A stretch of DNA of 64,000 bases from Amycolatopsis orientalis DSM 40040 = KCTC 9412 (GCF_000478275.1 NZ_ASJB01000099.1:62001-126000), one strand, 5' to 3'. Numbered from the stretch's first letter, positions 24,920-33,882 are shown. Notes: generated by a model from the letters alone, not told the origin. Numbers and translations are program-made.

Positions 24920-25921
24920 ATGGCCTTCAACCTGCGCAACCGCAGCTACCTCACCGAACTCGACTTCACCAAGGAAGAACTCCTCTTCCTGCTCGATCTC
25001 GCCGCCCAGCTCAAGTCCGCGGCCTACGCCGGGATCGCGCAGAACCGGTTGGTGGGCAAACATCTGGCGCTCATCTTCGAGAAGGCCTCCACCCGTACCC
25101 GATGCGCGTTCGAGGTCGCCGCCGCCGAGGAAGGAGCGACCACGACCTACCTCGGCCCGCAGGACGCCCACCTCGGGCACAAGGAATCCGCCCGTGACAC
25201 CGCTCGCGTGCTCGGCCGCATGTACGACGGGATCGAATACCGCGGCCATGAGCAGGCCACCGTCGAAGAGCTGGCCCGGCACTCCGGCGTGCCCGTCTAC
25301 AATGGACTCACCGCGACGAGTCACCCCACGCAATCACTGTGCGACGTGTTCACCATGCGCGAGCACAGCACGAAGCCCTTGCCGGAGATAGCTTTCTGCT
25401 ACCTCGGCGACACCCGCAACAACGTCGCCCGATCCCTGCTCGCGATGGGCGCCAAACTCGGCATGGACGTCCGGCTGGCCGGGCCCCGCGCGCTCTGGCC
25501 GGACGAGGAGTACCTGACGGCCTGTCTGGCCGAAGGTGTCACCAGCGGTGCCCGCGTCACCGTCACCGACGACGTCGAGGAGGCCGTGACGGGCGCGGAC
25601 TTCGTCTACACCGATGTCTGGGTATCCATGGGCGAACCCGCCGGCACCTGGCACGAGCGGGTCGCGCTGCTGGCGCCGTACCAGGTCACGGCGAAGACGC
25701 TCAGCGCCACCGGCAACCCCGATGTCCGGTTTCTGCACTGCCTGCCCGCCCTGCACGACCGCGACACCGAGGTCGGCGCCGAAGCGTTCGAGGAATTCGG
25801 GCTGGACGGCGTCGAGGTCACCGACGACGTCTTCGAATCCCCGGCGTCGCTGGTGTTCGAGCAGGCGGAGAACCGGATGCACACCATCAAGGCGATCCTG
25901 GTCGCCACCCTGGGGAGCTGA
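24920..25921 (+). CDS. arcB: Catabolic ornithine carbamoyltransferase
   Basis: A 333-residue ornithine carbamoyltransferase from ATG 24920 (ribosome site CGGAGCC). It has the carbamoyl-phosphate motif STRTRCAFE, GHKESARDTARVLGRMYDGI, HPTQSLCD, LGDTRNNVARSL and the ornithine motif FLHCLPALHD. In the ADI pathway it runs in the phosphorolytic direction, splitting citrulline to ornithine and carbamoyl phosphate. The loop before HPTQ reads LTATS instead of the usual LTDxW/Y, a small deviation near the active site. It is 2 bp before carbamate kinase, so the three enzymes are made together. Confidence 0.96.
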   Translation: MAFNLRNRSYLTELDFTKEELLFLLDLAAQLKSAAYAGIAQNRLVGKHLALIFEKASTRTRCAFEVAAAEEGATTTYLGPQDAHLGHKESARDTARVLGRMYDGIEYRGHEQATVEELARHSGVPVYNGLTATSHPTQSLCDVFTMREHSTKPLPEIAFCYLGDTRNNVARSLLAMGAKLGMDVRLAGPRALWPDEEYLTACLAEGVTSGARVTVTDDVEEAVTGADFVYTDVWVSMGEPAGTWHERVALLAPYQVTAKTLSATGNPDVRFLHCLPALHDRDTEVGAEAFEEFGLDGVEVTDDVFESPASLVFEQAENRMHTIKAILVATLGS

Positions 25922-25923
25922 CC

Positions 25924-26871
25924 GTGCGGATTCTCGTCGCCCTGGGCGGCAACGCCCTGCTGCGCCGCGGTGAACGGCCGGACGCCGACCTCCAGCAGGT
26001 CAACGTGCTCGCCGCCGCCGAGGCCATCGCGGATCTCGCCACCGAGCACGAAGTCGTGCTGACCCACGGAAACGGCCCCCAGGTCGGCATGCTGGCCCTG
26101 GAAAGCGCGGCGGACCCCGCCCTGACGCGGCCGTACCCACTCGACGTCCTCGGTGCGCAGACCCAGGGCATGATCGGCTACCTGCTCGGTCAGGCGCTGC
26201 GGAACGTCGTGCCCGGCAAGCAGGTCGCCACGCTCATGACGCAGACGCTCGTCTCCGTCGCCGATCCCGCGTTCGCCGATCCCACCAAGTTCGTCGGCCC
26301 GGTCTACACCGCGGAGCGGTCCGCCGCGCTGGCCGCCGAACGTGGCTGGACCGTCCGCCGGGACGGCTCGTCCTGGCGCAGGGTCGTGCCATCGCCCCGG
26401 CCACAGCGCGTGGTGGAGACTCCGGTGATCCGCGCGCTCGTCGAGGCGGGAACGATCGTGGTCTGTGCCGGCGGGGGCGGTGTCCCCGTGGTCCGGGACG
26501 AACACACCGGACGGCTGCGCGGGGTCGAAGCCGTCGTCGACAAGGACCAGACCGCCGCCCTGCTCGCCGAAGCCCTGGACGCCGACGCGCTGCTGCTGCT
26601 CACCGACGTGCCCGCCGTGATCGACGACTACGGCACCGCGCACGCCACTCCGATCCACCACACCACACCGGCACAGCTGCGGTCCCGCGATTTCCCGGCC
26701 GGTTCGATGGGCCCGAAGGTCGACGCCGCCTGCCGCTTCGTCGAACTCACCGGCAACACCGCCGCCATCGGCGCCCTCGACTCACCCGCCGCGATGTTGC
26801 GGGGCACAGAAGGCACCGTCATCACACCCGCCGGAAAGACGTGCGACGGCAGTTCGTCGCCGAGGGCGTGA
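25924..26871 (+). CDS. arcC: Carbamate kinase
   Basis: A 315-residue carbamate kinase starting at GTG 25924. It reads RILVALGGNALLRRG, then LTHGNGPQVGMLALE, AQTQGMIGYLLGQAL, AGGGGVPVV, AVVDKDQTAALLAE and GSMGPKVDAACRF, all standard for the amino-acid kinase fold of ArcC. It converts carbamoyl phosphate and ADP to ATP, CO2 and ammonia, the energy-yielding step of the pathway. It is the last gene of the operon; the next 180 bp contain DosR-like boxes belonging to the following gene. Confidence 0.97.
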   Translation: MRILVALGGNALLRRGERPDADLQQVNVLAAAEAIADLATEHEVVLTHGNGPQVGMLALESAADPALTRPYPLDVLGAQTQGMIGYLLGQALRNVVPGKQVATLMTQTLVSVADPAFADPTKFVGPVYTAERSAALAAERGWTVRRDGSSWRRVVPSPRPQRVVETPVIRALVEAGTIVVCAGGGGVPVVRDEHTGRLRGVEAVVDKDQTAALLAEALDADALLLLTDVPAVIDDYGTAHATPIHHTTPAQLRSRDFPAGSMGPKVDAACRFVELTGNTAAIGALDSPAAMLRGTEGTVITPAGKTCDGSSSPRA

Positions 26872-26909
26872 AGCCGGTGGGTGTCGTGACGCGCCGGGAT
26901 CCGCGCAGC

Positions 26910-26923
26910 GGGACCTTCGGCCC
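26910..26923. promoter_or_regulatory. DosR-like box (reference copy)
   Basis: GGGACCTTCGGCCC, the form used here as local consensus, lies 132 bp before the ATG at 27055. A weaker inverted copy (CGGACCGAAGGGCC) follows at 26943-26956, about three helical turns away. Confidence 0.6.
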
Positions 26924-27054
26924 GCGATCGAAGGGATCCAGGCGGACCGAAGGGCCGCTCCGCCCCGGGGCGTCCGCCTCTCCTGTCCCTCCCGCGAACC
27001 GCGCACGATGGGAGTACAGGCAGCAACCCGCGGATCGGAAGCGAGGACCCTCCC

Positions 27055-27480
27055 ATGTCGGCCACGAACAACCAGCAGGAACAGCCTCTCCTCGCTCGCT
27101 ACGCGGATCTGAAAGATCACCGGCTCGCGATCACCTTGTCACGGGAAGACCTCGAAGAAGAGCAAGACCGCGATCCTCTGGAGCGGATCACCTGCCGGAC
27201 CCATCGCCGCTGGCTGCACCAATGCGTGTCGTCGCCGCTCCACATCATCATCGTGACCGGCCACCGCTGGTGCCGCTCCTGCTCTCTCGCACTCTCCGTC
27301 GCGGTCGACGAACTTGCCGGAGACGTCACCTTCTCCTGTCCAGGCTGTGGGCGCGCTGCGCCGACCCGGGCGACCCGGCAGCTGATTCGCGCATGCCGCG
27401 CGAGCCTCGCCGCGGCGCATGACGATGGCTTCGTGTACCCGGGCCTTTCGGCGCCAGAGCCACGTGCCGTGTCGAATTGA
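27055..27480 (+). CDS. Hypothetical protein with paired Cys motifs
   Basis: A 141-residue protein from ATG 27055 behind GAGGACC. It has CRTH (47-50) and HQC (55-57), CRSC (73-76) and CPGCG (95-99), so one or two zinc-binding sites are likely. The N-terminus is charged and helical (DHRLAITLSREDLEEEQDRD); the C-terminus is short and without a membrane segment. No family is recognised. Two DosR-like boxes upstream suggest stress induction. It could be a small zinc-dependent regulator or a scaffold; the sequence does not decide. Confidence 0.75.
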   Translation: MSATNNQQEQPLLARYADLKDHRLAITLSREDLEEEQDRDPLERITCRTHRRWLHQCVSSPLHIIIVTGHRWCRSCSLALSVAVDELAGDVTFSCPGCGRAAPTRATRQLIRACRASLAAAHDDGFVYPGLSAPEPRAVSN

Positions 27481-27495
27481 GGGGTAGGGGCAAAT

Positions 27496-27522
27496 GTGTC
27501 TCCAATGCCGCATTGGGGACAC
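27496..27522. repeat. Inverted repeat in intergenic repeat cluster
   Basis: GTGTCTCCAATG (27496-27507) pairs with CATTGGGGACAC (27511-27522) with one G-T position and a 3-nt loop. It lies after the gene ending at 27480 and might also serve as its terminator. Confidence 0.65.
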
Positions 27523-27652
27523 CGGCTCCGAAACACGGGCCCGGATCCCGTTCTGAAGGGAACCTTCGAGACGCTCCACGTCCGAAAGGGGGCTTCAGGA
27601 CACCCCAGGCCACGAAAAGGCCACCAGGCCCAGGGCGCACCACCCAGCCATG

Positions 27653-27672
27653 TGTGCCTTACCTCTCGATAA
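27653..27672 (+). repeat. Copy of the TGCCTTACCTCTC motif
   Basis: TGTGCCTTACCTCTC followed by an A/T-rich GATAA matches the motif at 508-522 and those flanking the 40.1-40.6 kb block. The intervening 27540-27650 segment is non-coding and contains short inverted pieces such as GAAGGGAACCTTC. Confidence 0.6.
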
Positions 27673-27751
27673 CACACAGCCTCGCAGCTTCCTGATTCAT
27701 GCCGCCTGACCGTGCGCGAGCACGACCCCAGACGAATCGAGAAGTCCTGAC

Positions 27752-29584
27752 ATGTCACGAAGATCCCGATCCATGGCGGCCGTATCGGCGTCGATCACGC
27801 TCTGCCTCGCCGCGTCGGCGGGGCCGGCATTCGCGAGTGAAACGGCTCCGGCCACGCCGGTGACCGCCCGGAGTACAGAGGCCGCGGCCCCCGCACCGGC
27901 CTCCCCTGCGAAGACCTCCCCGACGGCCCCCGTGAAGATCACGCCGACGTCGTCGCGACCCGCGCCGGTTCCGTCGAAGACCACGTCGACCACGTCCCGG
28001 CCGACCACGGCGAAACCGACGATCCCCACATCGTCGAGCACCCGGTCCAGCGCCCCGACGACGACGGCCCCGCGGCCCGCCGTGCCTGACCTTCCGGACC
28101 TGCGATTGACGGTGTGGTTCGACGAACCCTCGTACCTCTCCACTGAGCTGATCACGGTGCACGCCAGGGTCACCAACAGTGGGAAGGCGTCCGCGAGCCG
28201 GGTGATCGTGAGTTCCACCGGCAATCTGTCCACCACCTGGTGGACGCCGCTCACCCCGCCCGGTGTGCCGATCGAACCGGGGCAGACCGTGGTCGGGACC
28301 GCGGACGGGTACGTGACCACCACATCCGGCCCGGTGACCCTCACGGTCACAGCCGCTCTGCCCGGCGACGAACAGGACGCCGACCCGGCGGACAACACGG
28401 TCACCGCTTCCGTCCCGGTCACGCACCTCAGTGGCAGCTACCGCGGAACGGTCTACGGCGACCGCGACGGAAACGGGACGATGGATCCCGGTGAGGCGCT
28501 GGCCGGGGTCAAGGTGTACACCTCTGGTGGCACACCGAACGTCGGCCGGACCACGACCACCGACGCCCGGGGACGTTTCGTCTTCCAGGATCTGCCGGCG
28601 GGCCGCTACTGGACATCGCTCGAGAGCGCCGAGTGGTATCTGGTGGGGCCGAACGTCGAAGTGGACGGTGTCGACGACCCCGACGTGGTGGTCCGCGGCA
28701 CGGCTTCGGCCGCCAAATGGCTTTCCGTGTCGATGACGTTCACCCGGGAGACATACCGAAAGAACGACGTCGCGCGCCTGACCGTGACACTGGCCAACAA
28801 GGGCACGGCGGTGATCAAGAACGTGACCGCCGGTTGCCGGCTCTCCGGTCCGGGCGAGCTCGCGACCGGGGATCTGGCTCCCGGCGGGCCGGGTGTGACC
28901 GTCCCGGCCAAAGCCAAGCGGGTGCACGTCATGACGGTCCGGATCACGGACGAGGCCGCCGCCGTAGGCCACCTGCGCGTCACGTGTGCCTTCGGTGCGC
29001 CGCCGTTCCTCAACGGAGGACCGTCCATCGGTGCGACGGCGAGGATCCCCGGCGGCATGGCCCCGCGGGTGGACGGCTACCTGGGGCGTTTCCTGTGGAA
29101 ACCGCAGCTCGGCCTCCCCTACAGCGATCCGCTCCCCGGGGTGAAGGTCTACCTGCGGAACCAGGTCACCGGAGCGGTCGTGGCTCGATCGGTGACCAAC
29201 GGCGACGGCGGCTTCACATTCCGGAATGTACCGGCTGATCTGTACGACTTCGGGATCGTGGGAGCGTGGACGATGGTGTACTCCGACCCTGAGTTCGTCG
29301 TCCGCGACGGGGAAAACGGGCCCGGCGACAATCCCTATCGCCATCTCTACTTCGTTGTTCCCGGCCCCTACCAGCCCGATCCGGATCCTGTGCCGCCGCC
29401 CACGAGCCGGCAGGTGCTCGTACCTGGCGCGGTGGTTCCTGCGGCGCCCCGGCCCTCCGCTTCGCACACGCCCGGTTTAGCCACGACAGGGGTCGAGGTC
29501 GCCTGGCTCGCGCTGGGTGGCACGGTCACGATGATGGTGGGCGCGACGCTCGTGCTCGGCGTGCACCGCCGGCGATTCCGGTAA
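27752..29584 (+). CDS. Sortase-anchored surface protein with SdrD-like domains
   Basis: A 610-residue secreted protein. Residues 1-28 are a signal peptide (MAAVSASITLCLAASAGPAFA). A Thr/Pro/Ser-rich stalk (about 30-112) precedes a CARDB-like domain (LRLTVWFDEPSYLSTELITV), an SdrD B-like domain (GTVYGDRDGNGTMDPGEALA), a second CARDB-like domain (RETYRKNDVARLTVTLANKG) and another collagen-binding B-like domain (DPLPGVKVYLRNQVTG). The end is LATTG (576-580), a membrane helix and RRRFR, a sorting signal of the LAxTG type used by class E sortases. It should be displayed on the cell wall. DGDGNG-like loops may bind Ca2+. It is preceded by a repeat cluster and closed by a bidirectional stem-loop. 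Confidence 0.88.
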   Translation: MSRRSRSMAAVSASITLCLAASAGPAFASETAPATPVTARSTEAAAPAPASPAKTSPTAPVKITPTSSRPAPVPSKTTSTTSRPTTAKPTIPTSSSTRSSAPTTTAPRPAVPDLPDLRLTVWFDEPSYLSTELITVHARVTNSGKASASRVIVSSTGNLSTTWWTPLTPPGVPIEPGQTVVGTADGYVTTTSGPVTLTVTAALPGDEQDADPADNTVTASVPVTHLSGSYRGTVYGDRDGNGTMDPGEALAGVKVYTSGGTPNVGRTTTTDARGRFVFQDLPAGRYWTSLESAEWYLVGPNVEVDGVDDPDVVVRGTASAAKWLSVSMTFTRETYRKNDVARLTVTLANKGTAVIKNVTAGCRLSGPGELATGDLAPGGPGVTVPAKAKRVHVMTVRITDEAAAVGHLRVTCAFGAPPFLNGGPSIGATARIPGGMAPRVDGYLGRFLWKPQLGLPYSDPLPGVKVYLRNQVTGAVVARSVTNGDGGFTFRNVPADLYDFGIVGAWTMVYSDPEFVVRDGENGPGDNPYRHLYFVVPGPYQPDPDPVPPPTSRQVLVPGAVVPAAPRPSASHTPGLATTGVEVAWLALGGTVTMMVGATLVLGVHRRRFR

Positions 29585-29594
29585 GGGCCCACGG

Positions 29595-29624
29595 CGGCGC
29601 CCGATCCCGCGGGAACGGGCGCCG
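29595..29624. terminator. Bidirectional stem-loop between convergent genes
   Basis: CGGCGCCCG (29595-29603) and CGGGCGCCG (29616-29624) pair exactly around a 12-nt loop. The stem lies between the surface-protein stop and the alcohol-dehydrogenase stop. Confidence 0.75.
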
Positions 29625-30632
29625 TCAGCTCACCCGCAGCACGGCCGCGCCGTTGACCCGGTCCGCCGCCAGATCCGTGAGCGCCCGATCGGCGCGGTCC
29701 AGCGGATACCGCACCGTGCTCACCTCGAGGTGGTGCTCGCCCGCGAAGGCCAGGAACTCCCGCGCCTCGGCGCGGGTGTTCGCCGTGACACTGCGCACCT
29801 GGCGCTCCTGGAAAAGATGCCGCTGATAGTCCAGGGACGGGATGTCGGAGAGATGGATCCCGGCGATGGCCAAGGTCCCGCCCCGCTCGAGGGCTTCGAG
29901 AGCGGGCGGGACCAAGTCCCCGGCAGGCGCGAACAGGATCGCCGAGTCCAGTGGCTCCGGCGGCGCTTCGGCCGCCGCCACGGCCGAGGCAGCTCCGAGT
30001 TCCAGAGCCAGCTTCCTGGCTTCCTCGCTACGGGTCATCACATGCACGGTGGCGCCACGCGCGATCGCCACCTGAGCGGTCAGATGCGCGCTTCCACCGA
30101 ACCCGTAGATCCCCAGGCGGCCGCCTTCCGGTACCTCCGCCCGTTTCAGCGCGTGGTAGCCGATCAAACCGGCGCACAGCAACGGTGCGAGCTCGTCGTC
30201 GGTGTACCCCTCCGGCAGCGGCAGGGCGTAAGCGGCCGGTACGACCGCGAACTCGGCGTACCCCCCGTCCTCGTCCCAGCCGGTGTACCGCGACGCCGGG
30301 CACAGATTCTCCCGGCCACGAAGGCAGTACCGGCACCGGCCACAGGTCTCCCGTAACCACGCGATCCCCACCCGGTCACCCACGGCCAAGCCCGAAACGC
30401 CCGCCCCGACGGCGGCCACCTCGCCCACGACCTCGTGCCCCGGCGTCACCCCGGCCCGATGCACCGGCAGGTCTCCCTCGGTGACATGCAGATCGGTCCG
30501 GCACACCCCGCACACCAGCACTTCGACCAGCACCTCACCGGCGGCCGGTCGCGGGACCGGCACCTCCGCCCAGTCGAGCGGGTTCGAGGCCACCGGCCCC
30601 GGCCGGACGACCCGCCACGCACGCATCTTCAC
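29625..30632 (-). CDS. Zinc-dependent alcohol dehydrogenase, AdhA-like
   Basis: A 335-residue medium-chain alcohol dehydrogenase. Catalytic zinc ligands are in GVCRTDLH (Cys45 region) and GHEVVGEVAAVG; the structural zinc site is CGRCRYCLRGRENLC. The NAD(P) fold shows GIYGFGGSAH, in which the usual GxGxxG is GFGGSA, as in the AdhA/YjgB-type branch. It interconverts alcohols and aldehydes, probably NAD(P)H-dependent, and in low oxygen could dispose of reducing power. It is monocistronic and divergent from the DUF4342 operon across a region with a DosR-like box. Confidence 0.93.
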   Translation of the reverse strand: MKMRAWRVVRPGPVASNPLDWAEVPVPRPAAGEVLVEVLVCGVCRTDLHVTEGDLPVHRAGVTPGHEVVGEVAAVGAGVSGLAVGDRVGIAWLRETCGRCRYCLRGRENLCPASRYTGWDEDGGYAEFAVVPAAYALPLPEGYTDDELAPLLCAGLIGYHALKRAEVPEGGRLGIYGFGGSAHLTAQVAIARGATVHVMTRSEEARKLALELGAASAVAAAEAPPEPLDSAILFAPAGDLVPPALEALERGGTLAIAGIHLSDIPSLDYQRHLFQERQVRSVTANTRAEAREFLAFAGEHHLEVSTVRYPLDRADRALTDLAADRVNGAAVLRVS

Positions 30633-30694
30633 GAACGGCCTCCTCGGTCGGAAAGTCCTCCGTTCAGGATCATCCGCCTTTCGGCCCGCGGGAA

Positions 30695-30708
30695 GGACCG
30701 AAGGTCAC
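30695..30708. promoter_or_regulatory. DosR-like box between adh and DUF4342 genes
   Basis: GGACCGAAGGTCAC, two differences from the reverse complement of the 26910 box, 53 bp before the ATG at 30761 and 63 bp before the divergent alcohol dehydrogenase ATG. Confidence 0.5.
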
Positions 30709-30760
30709 TGCCGCCCGGCGAGCCGAAGCTTCACCGTGGAAGCGGAAGGGAGAGGAAACC

Positions 30761-31054
30761 ATGACTGTGCAGAACGAAGATCGGCAAGCGACCGAATCCG
30801 CCGCGCCGAAGGAGCCACGTGAAGTGTTCACCGAGAAAGTGCAACAGCTCGTCCACGAGGGCAACGTCCGGCGGATCGTCGTCAAGGACACCCAGGCCCG
30901 CGTAGTGCTCGATGTCCCCTTGAGCGCCGGCATCGTCGCCGCGGTCCTCGCACCGGTCGTGACCGCGGCCGGGGCGATCACCGCGCTCGCGGGCCCCTGG
31001 TCCATCACGGTCGAACGCCGGGGCGACGACGCGCCGGAGGAGAAGCCGTCGTGA
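30761..31054 (+). CDS. DUF4342 domain protein
   Basis: A 97-residue protein with a DUF4342 pattern: helix FTEKVQQLVHEGNVRRIVV, then the strand pair VVLDVPLSAGIVAAVLAPVV and a hydrophobic turn (TAAGAITALAG). The N-terminal helix resembles UBA-like folds. The family has no established activity; the hydrophobic middle could associate with membrane. It overlaps the next gene by 4 bp (GTGA), so it is co-translated with a LiaF-like protein. A DosR-like box lies 53 bp upstream. Confidence 0.8.
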   Translation: MTVQNEDRQATESAAPKEPREVFTEKVQQLVHEGNVRRIVVKDTQARVVLDVPLSAGIVAAVLAPVVTAAGAITALAGPWSITVERRGDDAPEEKPS

Positions 31055-31701
31055 AACCCGTTCGATTCTGGGTCGGGCTGGTCCTGGTGGTCTTGGGCGT
31101 GTCGGGAATCCTCGACGCGACCGGTGTCCTCGAAACCGGCGGCCTGCTCAGCGCGTGGTGGCCTGTCTCCCTGGTCGGCCTCGGCATCGTCGCCATGCTG
31201 TCCCAGCGACGGATGTCGGTCGGACCGGCCGCCGTGACGGTGATCGGGCTCATCCTGCTCGCGGGCACCCTTGAGCTGGCTGAAGGCGGCCTGTGGTGGC
31301 CGACCCTGCTGGCGGTGGCGGGATTCGCCGTGCTCGCCGGCCTGAGCCGGGAGCACAGCACCAGGACACCGCTCGTGATGTTCGGCGGAGCGACCACCAG
31401 GGAACAGTCCCGCCACCTGCGGCACACCGACGTCTCGGCGATCTTCGGTGGCTCGACGCTCGATCTTCGTCAAGCGCGGATCGACGAGGGCGCGACGGTG
31501 GACGCCTTTGCCTTGTTCGGCGGCGTCAAAGTGCTGGTACCGCGGGGCTGGCGGGTCTCGCTCGGCGGTCTGCCGTTCATGGGCGGCCTGGAGGACAAGA
31601 CCGACGGCACCGGTGATCTCCCGGCGGACGCTCCTGTGCTCGCCGTGAACGCGACCGCGATCTTCGGCGGCGTCGAGGTCACGAACACACCGGAGAAATG
31701 A
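31051..31701 (+). CDS. LiaF-like membrane protein
   Basis: A 216-residue protein from GTG 31051. The first half has four short membrane helices (FWVGLVLVVLGVSGILDATG, WWPVSLVGLGIVAMLSQR, AVTVIGLILLAGTLEL, WWPTLLAVAGFAVLAGL). The second half is the LiaF/YvqF beta-helix-type domain with repeated FGG turns (VMFGGATTR, AIFGGSTLDLRQARI, ALFGGVKVLVPRGWRV, AIFGGVEV). In Firmicutes LiaF inhibits a cell-envelope stress kinase; here no LiaRS pair is nearby. A role in membrane-stress sensing is an inference from family. Confidence 0.85.
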   Translation: MKPVRFWVGLVLVVLGVSGILDATGVLETGGLLSAWWPVSLVGLGIVAMLSQRRMSVGPAAVTVIGLILLAGTLELAEGGLWWPTLLAVAGFAVLAGLSREHSTRTPLVMFGGATTREQSRHLRHTDVSAIFGGSTLDLRQARIDEGATVDAFALFGGVKVLVPRGWRVSLGGLPFMGGLEDKTDGTGDLPADAPVLAVNATAIFGGVEVTNTPEK

Positions 31702-31713
31702 CGAAATAGCCGC

Positions 31714-31751
31714 GCGGTACCGTCGTGACCCGGATGGCACGCCGGTACCGC
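31714..31751. terminator. Stem-loop between convergent genes
   Basis: GCGGTACCG (31714-31722) pairs with CGGTACCGC (31743-31751). A second, loopless GC palindrome (31762-31779) abuts the CHAD stop codon. Together they separate the LiaF-like and CHAD genes. Confidence 0.65.
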
Positions 31752-31778
31752 ACCAGCCGTGGCGCGCGCCGGCGCGCG

Positions 31779-32912
31779 CTAAGTCCACAAAGGACGAAGA
31801 GCACGGCGGAGATCGCGCCAGGCCCTCGGCAGCCCGGCCACACACCGATCGGCGTTGGCCGTCTCCCGTGTCCGTACCGCCGTCAAGGTACCGTCCGCGA
31901 CCTCCAAGGAACTCAAGAGCCCACGGGCGACAACAGCGTCTTGGAATTCTCCGAGAAGGTTCTGGAAAGCACGCAGTGCGGGCTTGGCCTCGACCGGCAG
32001 CGCCCCGGCGCCGGCCTCCAGCGCGTACCGCAGCCGCTTGGCCGCTTTCCGCACGTCGTGTACAGCGCGGTCACGTTCCGGGCCGGGTGGTAGCGCGGCG
32101 ACCGCGGACACGCGAGCGTCGACCTTCCCGGCCACCGCACGAGCCAGGCGAGGAAGTACTTCCTTGGCGGGTCGCCGCGCCGCCGCGGGCCAGAGCCGCC
32201 GGGGCTTCTCACTCAGCACCACCTCGAGAACGTCCAGGGCGGTGAGCAACTGGAGATACCGACGGCCGTCGAGCGCGCACCGAACCCGCTCGCGCGCCTG
32301 CTCCGAGAGGACGGCGAAGGAGGCGTTCGTCCGCTCTCCGGCCCAGGGCCGTGAACGTGCCCACTGGACCTCGATATCCCGCGCCGGGCCGAGTTCCCCG
32401 CCGAGCCAGCGCAATTCGGCACCCATCGCCTTGAGAAGTCTCCGTCCGCCCAGCACCCGGGCGTAGGCGGAGAAAACGCCACGCAGCCGCCGGGTCGCCA
32501 CCCGCATCCGATGTACCGCGTCCGGCTTGTCCTGCCGGACCGCCAGATCCGCCGCGGCGAGGGCCGCGATCTGCGCACGCACATAGCGGAGGACCACTCC
32601 TCGTGCGGAGTCGTCGGGAGGTCGAGGCGAGCGCGCGATCCGGTGATCGAGCGCCTTGTGAAGCCCCGCCCTCCCGCCGTCACCGACGCGCGCGACGGCC
32701 ACCAGGTCGTCATCACGGGTATACGCCCGAAGCAGCCGGTAAAGGGTCGGTGGGACGGCCAAGTCCGAACCGGCGAAGCGGATCGCGCCGTCGGGTGTTT
32801 CGAGGCACCAAGATCCATTGTCGGCACTCAGTGTCAGATCATTTCTGAGCAGGCGCAGAGAAGCCGTGTCGAAGTACACGGCACCGGGCGCGGTCGCGAT
32901 GGGCGCACTCAT
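31779..32912 (-). CDS. CHAD domain protein (polyphosphate-binding)
   Basis: A 377-residue protein. Residues about 1-85 look like a shortened CYTH-type domain (FDTASLRLLRNDLTLSADNG, WCLETPDGAIRF); about 100-360 is a CHAD domain with conserved His/Arg helices (VHRMRVATRRLRGVFSAY, AVHDVRKAAKRLRYALEAG). CHAD domains bind polyphosphate through these basic helices. The gene overlaps the PPK2 gene by 4 bp (ATGA), which strengthens a role in polyphosphate storage or sensing. The CYTH part lacks the ExExK metal motif, so triphosphatase activity is doubtful. Confidence 0.9.
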   Translation of the reverse strand: MSAPIATAPGAVYFDTASLRLLRNDLTLSADNGSWCLETPDGAIRFAGSDLAVPPTLYRLLRAYTRDDDLVAVARVGDGGRAGLHKALDHRIARSPRPPDDSARGVVLRYVRAQIAALAAADLAVRQDKPDAVHRMRVATRRLRGVFSAYARVLGGRRLLKAMGAELRWLGGELGPARDIEVQWARSRPWAGERTNASFAVLSEQARERVRCALDGRRYLQLLTALDVLEVVLSEKPRRLWPAAARRPAKEVLPRLARAVAGKVDARVSAVAALPPGPERDRAVHDVRKAAKRLRYALEAGAGALPVEAKPALRAFQNLLGEFQDAVVARGLLSSLEVADGTLTAVRTRETANADRCVAGLPRAWRDLRRALRPLWT

Positions 32913-33799
32913 GGACTCGTCTCCTTCAAGGTCGCCGCGTGGTCCGGGACATAGGTCTGCAACAGCCGATCGGGGCGGCAGTAGCCGCTCGATTCCGGAC
33001 GCGAAGGGAGTGAAACCGCCTCATGGACGACGTCGTGATAAGGCACGCTCGAAAGAAGATGCGCGATCATGTTGAGCCGTCCGCGCCGCTTTTCCTCGCT
33101 TTCGACCACATACCAAGGAGAATCGGCGGTGTCGGTATGTACGAACATGTCGTCTTTCGCCCGCGAGTAGTCCTCCCATTGCGTCACCGACCGCAGGTCC
33201 ATCTCGGAGAGTTTCCAGCGGCGCATCGGATCGTCGATCCGGCTTCGGAACCGGCGCTCCTGTTCGTCCCGGCTGACCGAGAACCAGTACTTGCGCAGGA
33301 GGATGCCGTCGTCGACCAGCAACCGCTCGAAAATGGGGCACTGCTGAAGGAAGCGCCTGTGTTCTTCGGGAGTGCAGAACCCCATCACCCGCTCGACCCC
33401 GGCACGGTTGTACCAGCTGCGGTCGAACAGCACGATCTCACCGGCCGCGGGCAGGTACTCGATGTAGCGCTGGAAGTACCACTGCGTCCGTTCACGATCG
33501 GTAGGCCTCGGCAGAGCCGCGATCCGCACGACGCGCGGGTTCAGGTGTTCGGTGACCCGCTTGATCGTACTGCCCTTCCCCGCCGCGTCCCTGCCCTCGA
33601 ACACCACCACCAGCCGGGCGCCCTCGTGTCGCACCCACTCCTGAAGCTTGACCAGCTCGGCCTGCAACCGCAGCAGTTCCCGTTCGTACACCACACGCGG
33701 GATCCGCGCCTTGCCCTTGCCTGCCATGGCCTCAACGGTACGAATCAAGGCGACATCCGGATTCGGCCGTACGTCGACGAGGAAGAGGTCTTTGGTCAT
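32909..33799 (-). CDS. ppk2: Polyphosphate kinase 2
   Basis: A 296-residue PPK2-family kinase with Walker A VVFEGRDAAGKGSTIKRV, lid/Walker B motifs FDRSWYNRAGVERVMGFC and KYWFSVSRDEQERRFRSR, and DPMRRWKLSEMDLRS. It transfers phosphate between polyphosphate and nucleoside diphosphates. The conserved core starts near residue 38; ATG 33799 has no obvious ribosome site, and an internal ATG at 33727 is possible. It is the first gene of an operon with the CHAD protein. With arginine deiminase and Hpf it fits energy economy under starvation or hypoxia. Confidence 0.93.
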   Translation of the reverse strand: MTKDLFLVDVRPNPDVALIRTVEAMAGKGKARIPRVVYERELLRLQAELVKLQEWVRHEGARLVVVFEGRDAAGKGSTIKRVTEHLNPRVVRIAALPRPTDRERTQWYFQRYIEYLPAAGEIVLFDRSWYNRAGVERVMGFCTPEEHRRFLQQCPIFERLLVDDGILLRKYWFSVSRDEQERRFRSRIDDPMRRWKLSEMDLRSVTQWEDYSRAKDDMFVHTDTADSPWYVVESEEKRRGRLNMIAHLLSSVPYHDVVHEAVSLPSRPESSGYCRPDRLLQTYVPDHAATLKETSP

Positions 33800-33882
33800 C
33801 CGCGACCAGAGTCATCCGACCCTGTCTTGACACTCCACTATGGACTGTAGCCGTCCGCGTCTCGGCGCCCGCGCGCGCGGAA

